A stretch of 64,000 nt of DNA, from contig NZ_FMHU01000001.1 in assembly GCF_900091415.1 (NCBI RefSeq), positions 1,736,001-1,800,000 on the forward strand. Direction: 5' to 3'. Both the position numbers and the translations under genes were made by a program. Below are positions 15,579 to 24,019 of this stretch, piece by piece (the first letter of the stretch is position 1; every line of letters starts with the position of its first letter). This DNA comes from Micromonospora inyonensis. Its GTDB lineage: Bacteria; Actinomycetota; Actinomycetes; Mycobacteriales; Micromonosporaceae. A model generated the notes under the pieces. It was not told the origin of the DNA, did not search any database, and saw nothing but the letters and a program-made list of their open reading frames with translations.

Positions 15579-18299
15579 CTACGCCCGGTCGCTCCCGTCG
15601 GTGGTCGACCCTACGTGGCGTATGCGCGCCCAGACACGGTCGCGGGTCAGGGGCAGCGCGGTCAGTCGCACCCCGGTCGCGTCACGTACGGCGTTGCCGA
15701 GCGCGGCCGCGACGGGGTTGAACGGGCTTTCGCTCATGGACTTGGCGGCGTGTGGACCGAGGGGATCGGCCGTGTCGGCGAAGAGGACCTCGGTGCGGGG
15801 CGCGTCGGCGAACGTCGGGATCCGGTAGTCCCGGACCACGCTGGTGGTGACCCTGCCGTTGCTGTCGATCAGCAGGTTCTCGGTCAGCGTGGTGCCGACG
15901 GCCTGTGCCACGCCACCCTCCACCTGACCGCGGCACTGCACCGGGTTCAGCACCGATCCGGCGTCGGCGGCGTGGACGCTCCGGAGAATCCGGATCTCGC
16001 CGGTGACGACGTCGACCGCGACGCGGAACCACTGCACGTTGAACGCGACCGACCGCTCCGCGCCGTCGGCATGTCCGCTGGCCTCCACGCCGTCGCCCAC
16101 CCTGTCCGCAGCCTCCTGGAGGGCACGCAGCGAGATCTCCCGGTCGCCGGCCCGGACCGCGCCGAGGACCAGTTCGCACTCGTCGGGCCCGACGTCGAGG
16201 CAGGTGGCGGCGAGGGTCAGCAGGCGCTGCCGTAACCGGGTCGCCGCGCGGAACACGGCGAGCCCGCCGACGACGGTGCCGGTCGATGCGAACGCACCGG
16301 TGTCGTGTTCCACCAGATCCGTGTCGGACTGCCGGATGTCGATGTGGTCCAGCTCCGTTGCGAGGACGTCGGCGGCGATCTGCCGATGAACCGTCGTCGA
16401 TCCGTTCCCGAACTCCGCGATGCCGGTGTCCAGCTGGAATCGACCATTCGTGGTCAGTCTGATCGCGGCGCGGCCGTGGTGACCACCGGGCGGCCCGGTG
16501 GCGATCATGCCGATGGCGAGACCTTCTCCGATGCGCCACCCGGACGGGAGGTCGGACCCCGTGGTGTCCCCGTCGACGGCGCCGTGCACGAGGTCGAGGC
16601 ACTGGTCCAGGCCGTAGCTACGGATACTCAGGTCCTCGGCGTGCCCGATGGGGGTGACCAATGGGTCTTCGGGGCCGACGACGTTGCGCCGGCGGACCGT
16701 GACCGGGTCGAGCCCGAGACCGTGGGCGATCTCGTCGATCGCCGACTCGACGGCGAACATCACCTGACCCAGGCCGTATCCGCGGAACGCGCCGGCCGGC
16801 ACCGTGTTGGTGTAGACGGTGCGGCCGGTGACTCGCTTGTTCGCGCAGCGGTAGATCGCCATCGACTCGGCGCAGCCGTGGGCGAGGACCGCCGGGCCGT
16901 GGTTGCCGTAGGCGCCGGTGTCGGTGACGACGTTCAGACACATGGCGGTGAGCGTGCCGTCCCGCTTCGCTCCGAGCCGCACCCGAACTGTGAAGGGGTG
17001 TCGGGTCGTGGTCGCGACGAACTGCTCCTCGCGGGTGAGTTCCCACCGGGCCGGTCGGCCCGTGGCCAGCACGGCGAGAAGGACGATGTCCTCGACCAGC
17101 ATCTCCTGCTTACCGCCGAAGCCGCCGCCCACTCGGCCGGCCACCACGCGGAGGCGTTCCGGTGGGATGTCGAAGACGTGGGCGAGACGTCGACGGGTCA
17201 GGAAGGGCGTCTGAGTGCTGGCCCGGATGGTGACGCGCCCGTCCGGCGCGATCCACCCGAGCGCGCCATGGGTTTCCAGCGCCATGTGCTGCACGCGCTG
17301 GGTCTGGTAGGTCTCTTCGTAGACGAAGTCCGCCTCGGCGAGTCCTCGGACGACGTCGCCGACCTCGCCGCCGACCTCACCGGCCACATTGTCCGGGCGG
17401 TCGTCATGCAGGAGGGGTGCGCCGGACGCGGTCGCCGCCCGCACGTCGGTGACCGCCGGCAGCGGCTCGTACGTGACCCGGACCCGCCGCACGCCTTCCT
17501 CCGCGGCCGCCTCGGTCTCGGCGACTACGACGGCGACCCGTTGGCCGACGAACCGCACCACGTCGTCGAGCACGCGGGTGTCGGCCGGGTCGTCGTCGAA
17601 GTGCTCGTGCAGCGCAGTCGAGAACCGCCGGTCGGGCGCGTCGCGGTGCGTCAGCACGGCCAGCACCCCGGGAACGGCCAACGCCTGCGTGACGTCGATC
17701 CGCGAGATCCGGGCGTGGGGGAGCGGGGACCGTACCACCTTCAGATGTGTCACACCCGGAAGGTCGACGTCGAACGTGAACCGGGCGGCGCCCGTGACGA
17801 CGTCCCGGCCAGCCGGAGCCCCGACGTTGCTGCCCACTGCGTTCCCCGTCGCCGGATGCTCGACGTGCGAGTTCCCGGCCAACGCGTCCTCGATCGACCG
17901 GTAGCCGGTGCACCGGCACAGGTTGCCCTTGAACGCGTGCGGCCGGTCGTCGGCCAGACCCTCCGCATGGTCGAGGGCCGCTGCCGTCATGACGAACCCG
18001 GCCGTGCAGTATCCGCATTGAAACCCCTGCGCCGCCAGAAACCGCTCCTGCGCCGGATGCAGATCGTTCCCGCGCGCCAGACCCTCGATCGTGGTGACCG
18101 CGCGGCCCGAGGCCCGGACTGCTGGGAAGACGCAGCTGTGCACGGGCACACCGTCCACGTGGACGGTGCAGGCGCCGCAGTCTCCCGCGTCGCAACCCTT
18201 CTTGACCCCGAACCAGCCGTTGTCGCGCAGATAGGTACGAAGGCACTGGCCGGGCGCCGGCAGATGCGCCCCCGGGCGTCCGTTGACCGTCGGGGTCAC
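15579..18299 (-). CDS. Xanthine dehydrogenase, fused 2Fe-2S and molybdopterin subunit
   Basis: Oxidises hypoxanthine and xanthine to urate. One 906-aa chain joins domains that are often separate subunits. Residues 1 to about 150 bind two 2Fe-2S clusters (KKGCDAGDCGACTVHVDG; then CGYCTAGF and NLCRCTGYRSIEDAL). The rest is the molybdopterin domain (VGQRVAVVVAETEAAAEEG, VGGGFGGKQEMLVEDIV, PAGAFRGYGLGQVMFAVE, GIAEFGNGSTTVHRQIA, and SMSESPFNPVAAALGNAVRD near the end). The GTG at 18299 overlaps the stop of the FAD-subunit gene (GTGA), so the two are translationally coupled. Needs MocA and XdhC, both encoded divergently nearby. Confidence 0.92.
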   Translation of the reverse strand: MTPTVNGRPGAHLPAPGQCLRTYLRDNGWFGVKKGCDAGDCGACTVHVDGVPVHSCVFPAVRASGRAVTTIEGLARGNDLHPAQERFLAAQGFQCGYCTAGFVMTAAALDHAEGLADDRPHAFKGNLCRCTGYRSIEDALAGNSHVEHPATGNAVGSNVGAPAGRDVVTGAARFTFDVDLPGVTHLKVVRSPLPHARISRIDVTQALAVPGVLAVLTHRDAPDRRFSTALHEHFDDDPADTRVLDDVVRFVGQRVAVVVAETEAAAEEGVRRVRVTYEPLPAVTDVRAATASGAPLLHDDRPDNVAGEVGGEVGDVVRGLAEADFVYEETYQTQRVQHMALETHGALGWIAPDGRVTIRASTQTPFLTRRRLAHVFDIPPERLRVVAGRVGGGFGGKQEMLVEDIVLLAVLATGRPARWELTREEQFVATTTRHPFTVRVRLGAKRDGTLTAMCLNVVTDTGAYGNHGPAVLAHGCAESMAIYRCANKRVTGRTVYTNTVPAGAFRGYGLGQVMFAVESAIDEIAHGLGLDPVTVRRRNVVGPEDPLVTPIGHAEDLSIRSYGLDQCLDLVHGAVDGDTTGSDLPSGWRIGEGLAIGMIATGPPGGHHGRAAIRLTTNGRFQLDTGIAEFGNGSTTVHRQIAADVLATELDHIDIRQSDTDLVEHDTGAFASTGTVVGGLAVFRAATRLRQRLLTLAATCLDVGPDECELVLGAVRAGDREISLRALQEAADRVGDGVEASGHADGAERSVAFNVQWFRVAVDVVTGEIRILRSVHAADAGSVLNPVQCRGQVEGGVAQAVGTTLTENLLIDSNGRVTTSVVRDYRIPTFADAPRTEVLFADTADPLGPHAAKSMSESPFNPVAAALGNAVRDATGVRLTALPLTRDRVWARIRHVGSTTDGSDRA

Positions 18300-19126
18300 C
18301 GTGCCGCTCCCAGAAGGTCCGCTCGAACCTGCTCGACCAGCCGCAGCGTCATGTGCCGGCGCCACGCGGGCAGTCCGTGGACGTCGTCGTGCCAACCCTC
18401 GGCGGACACCTGTGCGTCCACCATCTCGACCAAACTCGCGGCCGCCGTCGGGGCCGGGACGCTGACGGTGACCGGTCGGGGGGTCGCCGCCGTCACCGTG
18501 AGGCGCAGTCGGCCGGATTCGACGTCGAGGTGACCGGTGACGAAAGCCGCCGACCGTCCGAGCGGGTGCAGGCTCGCACGCCGCACCGCGATCCGTCCGG
18601 TCAACTCCCGCTCGGGCAGGTGGATGGCACGCAGGTATTCACCCGGCTGCAACGCCGCCACGCCGGGCTCGACCACGAATGCGTCGACGGGAACCAGGCG
18701 CCGCTCGCCGGAGAGCCGACGAACGTCGCAGCGTGCGTCGAACGCCGCCGCGAGGGAGATCATCGGACCGGCGGGCAGGGCGGCGCACAGGTTGCCGCCG
18801 ACGGTCGCGACGTTCCAGATCTTCCAGGACGAGAGGAACGCGTCGCAACAGCGCCGGATGGCCTCCGCCAGATCGGGCCACCGGGCCGGCGGCCGGTAGC
18901 GGGCGAGTGTCGCCACCGTGCAGGTGGCGGCGATGTCCAGCCCGGGCCTGCCTTCGTCGTCGGCAGCCGCCAACGAGGGCCAGCCCAGGACGGTGAGGTC
19001 GCGCAGCCGCCGGACCCCTTGCTGGGGACGAGAGAACAGCACCGTGCCGCCGGCCAGCCAACAGTCACCGGGGCGCCAGTCCGTTTCGTCGCCGGGCACC
19101 ACGGCCTCGACAGTCGGAAGATCCAC
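18296..19126 (-). CDS. Xanthine dehydrogenase FAD-binding subunit
   Basis: FAD subunit passing electrons from the molybdenum/iron-sulfur chain to NAD. Residues 20-40 carry the flavin loop DCWLAGGTVLFSRPQQ; later SWKIWNVATVGGNLCAALPA matches the second FAD-binding motif (T-x-GGN) and LQPGEYLRAIHLPE the family's central strand. At 276 aa it is the usual size for a stand-alone FAD subunit (CoxM/PucC/XdhB type). It is first in a two-gene operon with the fused catalytic subunit. The 420-base gap to the divergent maturation genes should hold both promoters. Confidence 0.88.
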   Translation of the reverse strand: MDLPTVEAVVPGDETDWRPGDCWLAGGTVLFSRPQQGVRRLRDLTVLGWPSLAAADDEGRPGLDIAATCTVATLARYRPPARWPDLAEAIRRCCDAFLSSWKIWNVATVGGNLCAALPAGPMISLAAAFDARCDVRRLSGERRLVPVDAFVVEPGVAALQPGEYLRAIHLPERELTGRIAVRRASLHPLGRSAAFVTGHLDVESGRLRLTVTAATPRPVTVSVPAPTAAASLVEMVDAQVSAEGWHDDVHGLPAWRRHMTLRLVEQVRADLLGAAR

Positions 19127-19547
19127 GTGTCGATCGCATCAATCGCGGACCGGGGCCGACAATTCGTCGCTCCTACAACAAACGGGTCGGTCGAGCGGCC
19201 CCGGCTGGACGAACTGACGAGCGCGGTACAGGCCCGCCGGCGCCACGCCCGGGATGAACCTCTCCGCGTACCCTGCCGAGGGCTGCCTCCCCAGCGCCGA
19301 TCGCGCAATGAGCGTCCTTGACAACGCCGCCCGCATCGGTCCGTCCCCGTTGGACGAACCTCCAAGCTCCGATGGGCAGGCCCGGGAGCAGCGCGAACCC
19401 GCCTTGACAGCGTGGCGGCCCGCTCCGCATGGTGATCTGATCCGCCACCCGCCCCGGTGCGCCCGCGACGACCGGGCGCCGTGGAAGACCACGGACGCCA
19501 GGGTCGAGCGAGCCGCGGTTCCCCAGTTCCCGCTCGAGGGAGACGTC
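19127..19547. promoter_or_regulatory. Divergent intergenic region of the xanthine dehydrogenase genes
   Basis: Separates the minus-strand xanthine dehydrogenase operon from the plus-strand mocA-like/xdhC pair. No clear gene. It must carry the promoters of both arms and is the natural place for PucR control, but I could not pick out a convincing operator or promoter by eye. Confidence 0.35.
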
Positions 19548-20174
19548 GTGCAGATCAACAGCAGGTTCGGCTCCCGGAATGTCCCCGGGACCGTCGCCGG
19601 TCTGGTCCTCGCCGCCGGTGCCGGCCGCCGGTACGGCCGGCCCAAGGCTCTCGTGTGCCACCACGGCTCGCTGCTCGTGGAGCGGGCGGGCCGGACCCTG
19701 CAGGCGGGGGGATGCGACCCGGTCCTGGTGGTGCTCGGCGCGGCGGGCGAACAGGTTCGCGCAGTCGCTGACCTGGGCGGCGTCCGGGTGGTCGACAACC
19801 CCGGTTGGGCCAGCGGCATGGGTTCCTCACTACGGGTGGGACTGACGGCGCTGACCGCCACGCGCAGCGTGGCGGTGGTGGTGCTCCTCGTGGACATGCC
19901 CGGTATCACCGCCGAGGCGGTGCGGCGAGTCGCGGCGGCGGCGACCCCGGACGTGCTCGCCGCGGCCGGCTACGCGCCCGGCCGGCGGGGTCATCCGGTG
20001 CTGCTGGGCCGGAACCATTGGGCCGGGGTGCTCGAATCGGCCGTCGGCGACACAGGTGCGGCCGGCTACCTGCGCGCCCACCGTGACCGGCTGAGGATCG
20101 TGCCCTGCGCCGACGTGGCCGACGACCGGGACCTCGACGTGCCGGTCGACGGAATCGAGGACCACCGTGGATGA
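19548..20174 (+). CDS. mocA: MocA/MobA-like molybdenum cofactor nucleotidyltransferase
   Basis: Small GT-A-fold nucleotidyltransferase that adds CMP (or GMP) to molybdopterin to finish the cofactor of the xanthine dehydrogenase family. The N-terminal signature LVLAAGAGRRYGRPKAL is the NTP-binding loop; VVLLVDMPGITAEAV holds the metal-binding Asp; YAPGRRGHPVLLGRNHW and GDTGAAGYL are conserved in MocA. The GTG at 19548 follows GAGGGA by about seven bases and gives 208 aa. It overlaps the xdhC gene by 8 bases. Confidence 0.85.
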   Translation: MQINSRFGSRNVPGTVAGLVLAAGAGRRYGRPKALVCHHGSLLVERAGRTLQAGGCDPVLVVLGAAGEQVRAVADLGGVRVVDNPGWASGMGSSLRVGLTALTATRSVAVVVLLVDMPGITAEAVRRVAAAATPDVLAAAGYAPGRRGHPVLLGRNHWAGVLESAVGDTGAAGYLRAHRDRLRIVPCADVADDRDLDVPVDGIEDHRG

Positions 20175-21273
20175 GCTGCTCGCTGACCTGCTGCGCTGGT
20201 GCGACACCGGTGCCGCCGTCGGCCTCGCGACCGTCGTCGGGACCTGGCACAGCGCCCCCTATCCGATCGGCACCGCGATGCTGGTCGCGCCGGACGGCGC
20301 CATGACCGGAAGCGTCTCTGGCGGGTGTGTCGAGGCGGCGCTCTACGAAGCCTGCCAGGAGGTCCTCCGGACCGGGTCGCCATCCCTGCTCCGCTACGGG
20401 GTGACCGGGAATGACGCGCTCGAGGCGGGGCTGACCTGTGGCGGCACCATCGAGGTGTTCGTCGAGCGGGTCGACCGCGCCGGTTTCCCCGGGATGGCGG
20501 TGCTGGCCGAGGCCGTCCGGTCGGCCGCCCCGGCGGCGGTGCTGACCTGCGTGCGGGGAACACCGGAACAACGCGGCCGCCGGATCGTGGCCGGGCCGGA
20601 CACCCACCACGGCACGTTCGGCGACACCCGGTTGGACCGCGCGGCGGTGGACGCGGGCCGCCGGCTGCTGGCCGCCGGGGAGAGCGCACGGGTGGACCTC
20701 TCGTCCGACGGCCGGGCGGAGCCGGTGAGCATACTGGTGCGCGCCTACGCCCCGTCGCCCCGGCTGATCGTGTTCGGCGCGGTCGACGTGGCGGCCGAGC
20801 TGGCCCGCTTCGGCTCCGCCCTCGGCTACCGGGTCACCGTCTGTGACGCCCGCCCGGTCTTCGCGACCGCGCGTCGGTTCCCGCTGGCGCAGGAGGTGGT
20901 AGTCGACTGGCCGCACCGGTATCTCGCGGGCGAGGCCCGGGCGGGCCGGCTGGACGCCCGTACGGCGGTCTGCGTGCTCACGCACGACGAGAAGTTCGAC
21001 GTGCCGGTGCTGCGGCTGGCCCTGGAAGACCTCGACCTGTCATTCGTGGGGGCGCTGGGATCCCGGCGTACGCACCACGACCGGCTCGGCCGGCTGCGGG
21101 CGGCCGGGGTCGGCGAGTCGGCGCTGGCGCGACTGGCGTCCCCGATCGGCCTGGACGTGGGCGGCCGAACCGCCGCCGAGACGGCGCTCAGCATCGCCGC
21201 GGAACTGGTCGCGGTGCGGCACGGCCGGCCTGGCGGCCGGCTGCGCGACGGCACCGGCAGCATCCACGGCTGA
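20167..21273 (+). CDS. xdhC: XdhC/CoxI-family molybdoenzyme maturation protein
   Basis: Accessory protein that sulfurates and inserts the molybdenum cofactor into xanthine dehydrogenase. The N-terminal XdhC/CoxI domain is visible (SAPYPIGTAMLVAPDGAMTG, VSGGCVEAALYEAC, LTCGGTIEVFVE), followed by a Rossmann domain (PRLIVFGAVDVAAELARFGS, RTAVCVLTHDEKFDVPVL, FVGALGSRRTHHDRLGRL). Start is GTG at 20167, overlapping the upstream nucleotidyltransferase. 368 aa, a normal full-length form. Together with mocA it forms a maturation operon opposite the enzyme genes. Confidence 0.88.
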   Translation: MDELLADLLRWCDTGAAVGLATVVGTWHSAPYPIGTAMLVAPDGAMTGSVSGGCVEAALYEACQEVLRTGSPSLLRYGVTGNDALEAGLTCGGTIEVFVERVDRAGFPGMAVLAEAVRSAAPAAVLTCVRGTPEQRGRRIVAGPDTHHGTFGDTRLDRAAVDAGRRLLAAGESARVDLSSDGRAEPVSILVRAYAPSPRLIVFGAVDVAAELARFGSALGYRVTVCDARPVFATARRFPLAQEVVVDWPHRYLAGEARAGRLDARTAVCVLTHDEKFDVPVLRLALEDLDLSFVGALGSRRTHHDRLGRLRAAGVGESALARLASPIGLDVGGRTAAETALSIAAELVAVRHGRPGGRLRDGTGSIHG

Positions 21274-21363
21274 CGGCCCGCGTGCCACCGCACCCGGCTA
21301 CCAGAGACACGGCAGTGCTCCGTCGTTCACGGCGGAGGTGAAGCCGTGTTCCTGACCCCGCTG

Positions 21364-21780
21364 TCAGGCGGGACTCCGTTGACTGTCGATGTACTGGCGC
21401 ACCACCGACAGGGGTGCTCCACCCACCGAGCCTGCGAAATACGAACCAGACCACAGGCGGCGTGCACGCCAGTAGTGGTCGATCAGATCAGGGAACTCCT
21501 GCCGCAGCCTCCGGGAGGACACGCCCTTGAGGGAGTTGACCAGCCGAGACACCGCGACAGTGGGCGGGAAGTTGACCAGCAGGTGCACATGGTCGGATTC
21601 GCCGTTGAACTCGACCAGCTCGACGGCGAAGTCCTCACACACCGACCGCATTACCTGTTCCACGCGGGTGAGGTGCCGGTCGGTGAACACCGGATGCCGG
21701 TACTTCGTGCCGAAAACCAAGTGAGCGTGCAGAGCGAAAACGCAATGCCTGCCAGTGCGTACGCCTTCAATCTCAGCCAT
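21364..21780 (-). CDS. tnpA: IS200/IS605 TnpA, Y1 HUH transposase
   Basis: Single-strand transposase of the REP/IS200 type that excises and joins element ends through a covalent tyrosine intermediate. The 138-aa protein contains ALHAHLVFGTKYRHPVF, the HUH motif in SDHVHLLVNFPP and the catalytic tyrosine in VVRQYIDSQ. The ATG at 21780 is 15 bases from the divergent tnpB start. Complete and with its catalytic residues, so it could mobilise this element and possibly the two tnpB-only relatives downstream. Confidence 0.92.
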   Translation of the reverse strand: MAEIEGVRTGRHCVFALHAHLVFGTKYRHPVFTDRHLTRVEQVMRSVCEDFAVELVEFNGESDHVHLLVNFPPTVAVSRLVNSLKGVSSRRLRQEFPDLIDHYWRARRLWSGSYFAGSVGGAPLSVVRQYIDSQRSPA

Positions 21781-21795
21781 AAACCAATATAGAAT

Positions 21796-23007
21796 GTGGC
21801 CATACAGTTGCGGTACAACTTCCGCGTCTACCCGACGCCCGGCCAGCAGGAAGCGTTGGCGCGGGCGTTCGGGTGCGCGCGGGTGGTGTACAACGACGGA
21901 CTGCGTCTGCGGCAGCAAACCCGCGAACACGGGACGCCGTACATCACCGACGGGGAACTGTCCCGACGGCTGATCACCGAAGCCAAGAAGACCCCCGAGC
22001 GGGCGTGGCTGTCTGAGGTGTCGTCGGTGGTGCTGCAACAAGCACTGGCGGACCTGAACACCGCCTACCGGAACTTCTTCGCCTCGATCACCGGCGAACG
22101 TAAGGGCCGCACGGTGGCCCCGCCCCGGTTCCGGTCCCGCAAGGACAACCGGCAGAGCATCCGGTTCACCAAGAACTCCCGGTTCCGGGTGCTGGACAAC
22201 GGTCGGCTACGCCTGCCGAAGGTCGGGGACGTGGTGGTGCGCTGGTCCCGGTCGCTGCCGTCCGATCCATCGTCGGTGACGGTCGTGAAGGACGCGGCGG
22301 GCCGGTACTTCGCCTCGTTCGTCGTGCAGACCACCGACGAGCCGTTGCCGGCGTCGGCGTCCGAGGTGGGTATCGACCTGGGGCTGACGCACTTCGCTGT
22401 CCTGTCCGACGGCATGAAGGTGGCAGCGCCGAAGTTCCTGCGCCGCGCCGCCCGCACGTTGAAGCGGCTGCAACAGGACCTCTCGCGCAAGCAGAAGGGC
22501 AGCAACAACCGGAAGAAAGCCGTCGTGAAGGTCGCCAAGGCGCACGCCCGGGTGGCGGACACACGGCGGGACTGGCTGCACAAACTGTCAACCACGATCG
22601 TCCGCGACAACCAAGCGGTGTACGTGGAAGACCTCGCCGTGGCCGGTCTCGCCCGCACCCGGTTGGCCAAGTCGGTGCACGACGCCGGCTGGTCCACGTT
22701 CGTCGGCATGCTGGAGTACAAGGCTGCCCGGTACGGGCGGACGTTCGGGCGGGTGGACCGCTGGTTCCCGTCGACCCGCATGTGCTCGGACTGTGGGAGG
22801 GTCGCCGACAAGCTGGCGTTGCACGTCCGGTCGTGGACGTGCCCGTGTGGCAGCGTCCACGACCGGGATGTGAACGCCGCCCGCAACATCAGGGCCGCCG
22901 GACGGGCGGACCTCAACGACCGTGGAGCGCAGGTAAGACCGGCATCCGTGCCGGCACCGCGCGACGAAGCGGTAACCCACCGGGAGCTTGCCCCGTCGGG
23001 GGTGTAG
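21796..23007 (+). CDS. tnpB: TnpB RNA-guided nuclease of the IS605-type element
   Basis: TnpB is the RuvC nuclease ancestral to Cas12 that uses an RNA from the element's right end. The 403-aa protein has the N-terminal helix-turn-helix (YPTPGQQEALARAFGCARVV), RuvC-I Asp in EVGIDLGLTHFAVL, RuvC-II Glu in YVEDLAVAGLA, a zinc ribbon (CSDCG, CPCG) and RuvC-III Asp in HDRDVNAARNI. All catalytic residues are present. Start is GTG at 21796. The sequence past the zinc ribbon overlaps the presumed guide-RNA scaffold. Confidence 0.92.
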   Translation: MAIQLRYNFRVYPTPGQQEALARAFGCARVVYNDGLRLRQQTREHGTPYITDGELSRRLITEAKKTPERAWLSEVSSVVLQQALADLNTAYRNFFASITGERKGRTVAPPRFRSRKDNRQSIRFTKNSRFRVLDNGRLRLPKVGDVVVRWSRSLPSDPSSVTVVKDAAGRYFASFVVQTTDEPLPASASEVGIDLGLTHFAVLSDGMKVAAPKFLRRAARTLKRLQQDLSRKQKGSNNRKKAVVKVAKAHARVADTRRDWLHKLSTTIVRDNQAVYVEDLAVAGLARTRLAKSVHDAGWSTFVGMLEYKAARYGRTFGRVDRWFPSTRMCSDCGRVADKLALHVRSWTCPCGSVHDRDVNAARNIRAAGRADLNDRGAQVRPASVPAPRDEAVTHRELAPSGV

Positions 23008-23048
23008 CAGACCGGAATCCCCGTCGTTCACGGCGGGGAGGACGTCAA
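22930..23048 (+). ncRNA. Predicted omega RNA at the right end of the IS605-type element
   Basis: In studied TnpB systems the guide-RNA scaffold overlaps the 3' end of tnpB and the element's right end, with the guide copied from flanking DNA. Here that span includes the hairpin at 23019-23038 and the terminal GTCAA. The guide would start at 23049. Inferred from position and hairpin only. Confidence 0.4.
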
Positions 23049-23162
23049 TGGAGGAACGTACGACAGCGGCACCGCCAACCTCGCCGGGTTTGGTCATCGC
23101 GGCGCTGTCCCCGCCCTCGCGGCGGCTGCTTGACTCCTTTCGACGAGCGGGGAGGAGCAGGG

Positions 23163-23669
23163 GTGGCTCGGATCGAGGATTTCAACGGGCTCGCCGCCAA
23201 GCGGGCCGAGCGAGAGCTGATCGCCTGCTGTGCGGCGCCCCGCTGGGCTCGTCTGCTCGTCGCCGGCCGGCCGTACCCCGACCTGGCCGCGCTGCTGGCC
23301 GCGGCGGACGCTGCCAACGCCCAGCTCACCTGGGCGGAGGTGCGTACGGCGGTCGACGCCCACCCGCGTATCGGCCAGCGACCGGACGGGCAGCGCCGCG
23401 AGGACCGCTGGTCGCGGGGGGAACAGTCCGGCCTCGACGGCGCGACCGAGCAGGCCCGCGCCGCCATCGCGGAGGCCACCGCGGAGTACGAGCGTCGGTT
23501 CGGTCACCGCTTCCTGGTCTGCGCCACCGGATGCAGCGACACGCAACTGCTTGCCGCGCTGCATGACCGGCTCGGCAACGACCCGGACATCGAGCAGGCC
23601 GTGGTCCGGGAGGAACTACGGAAGATCGCTGCGCTGCGGATCGGGAAGCTGCTCGATGAGCCGGCCTGA
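23163..23669 (+). CDS. uraD: OHCU decarboxylase
   Basis: Converts 2-oxo-4-hydroxy-4-carboxy-5-ureidoimidazoline to S-allantoin, the last step of the urate branch. Family features: FNGLAAKRAERELIACC, TWAEVRTAVDAHPRIGQR (catalytic His in the HPRIG motif), SRGEQSGLDGATEQARAAI and FGHRFLVCATGCSDTQLLA. The GTG at 23163 has GGAGGAG five bases upstream; 168 aa is typical. It is the first gene of a tight run (uraD-uraH-uox-deaminase), overlapping uraH by 14 bases. An IS605-type element ends about 115 bases upstream. Confidence 0.9.
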   Translation: MARIEDFNGLAAKRAERELIACCAAPRWARLLVAGRPYPDLAALLAAADAANAQLTWAEVRTAVDAHPRIGQRPDGQRREDRWSRGEQSGLDGATEQARAAIAEATAEYERRFGHRFLVCATGCSDTQLLAALHDRLGNDPDIEQAVVREELRKIAALRIGKLLDEPA

Positions 23670-24015
23670 CCGGGACGTGGTGGGCTTCGCGCCGGTCTCC
23701 ACCCACGTGCTCGACACGGTCGTCGGGGCTCCCGCCGCTGGCATACCTGTGCGGCTCGACCGGCTCGACGGAACCGGCTGGCGGCAGGTCGGAGCCGGGC
23801 ACACCGACGCCGACGGACGGTTGCGCGACTGGGTGCCGGCGCGGCAGTGGACGGCCGGGCGCTACCGGCTCGTCTTCGACCTCGGCGGGCACCTCGGGGC
23901 CGACTCCTTCTATCCGGAAGCCGTCGTGTCCTTCCGGGTCGGCGACGCCGCCACCCACCACCACCTGCCGCTGCTGCTCAGTCCGTTCGGCTACACCACC
24001 TATCGAGGGAGCTGA
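23656..24015 (+). CDS. uraH: 5-hydroxyisourate hydrolase (transthyretin-like)
   Basis: Hydrolyses 5-hydroxyisourate, the product of uricase, to OHCU. The 119-aa protein has the conserved N-terminal STHVLDTVVGAPAAGIPVRL, a central DADGRLRDW, YPEAVVSFRVGD with HHHLPLLLSPFGYTTY, and the diagnostic C-terminal tetrapeptide YRGS. The ATG at 23656 lies inside the end of uraD, which implies coupled translation. Uricase follows after four bases. Confidence 0.93.
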   Translation: MSRPDRDVVGFAPVSTHVLDTVVGAPAAGIPVRLDRLDGTGWRQVGAGHTDADGRLRDWVPARQWTAGRYRLVFDLGGHLGADSFYPEAVVSFRVGDAATHHHLPLLLSPFGYTTYRGS

Positions 24016-24019
24016 CTAC

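Larger units (their letters stand above)
21300..23048 (+). mobile_element. IS200/IS605-family element with tnpA and tnpB
   Basis: Divergent tnpA (minus) and tnpB (plus) lie between two subterminal hairpins with a shared core CCGTCGTTCACGGCGG: left 21318-21337 (CTCCG...CGGAG), right 23019-23038 (CCCCG...CGGGG). The right end finishes GGACGTCAA at 23048; both other TnpB elements in this window also end GTCAA. The left boundary is approximate. It sits between xdhC and the OHCU decarboxylase gene and separates two parts of the purine cluster. Confidence 0.85.
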
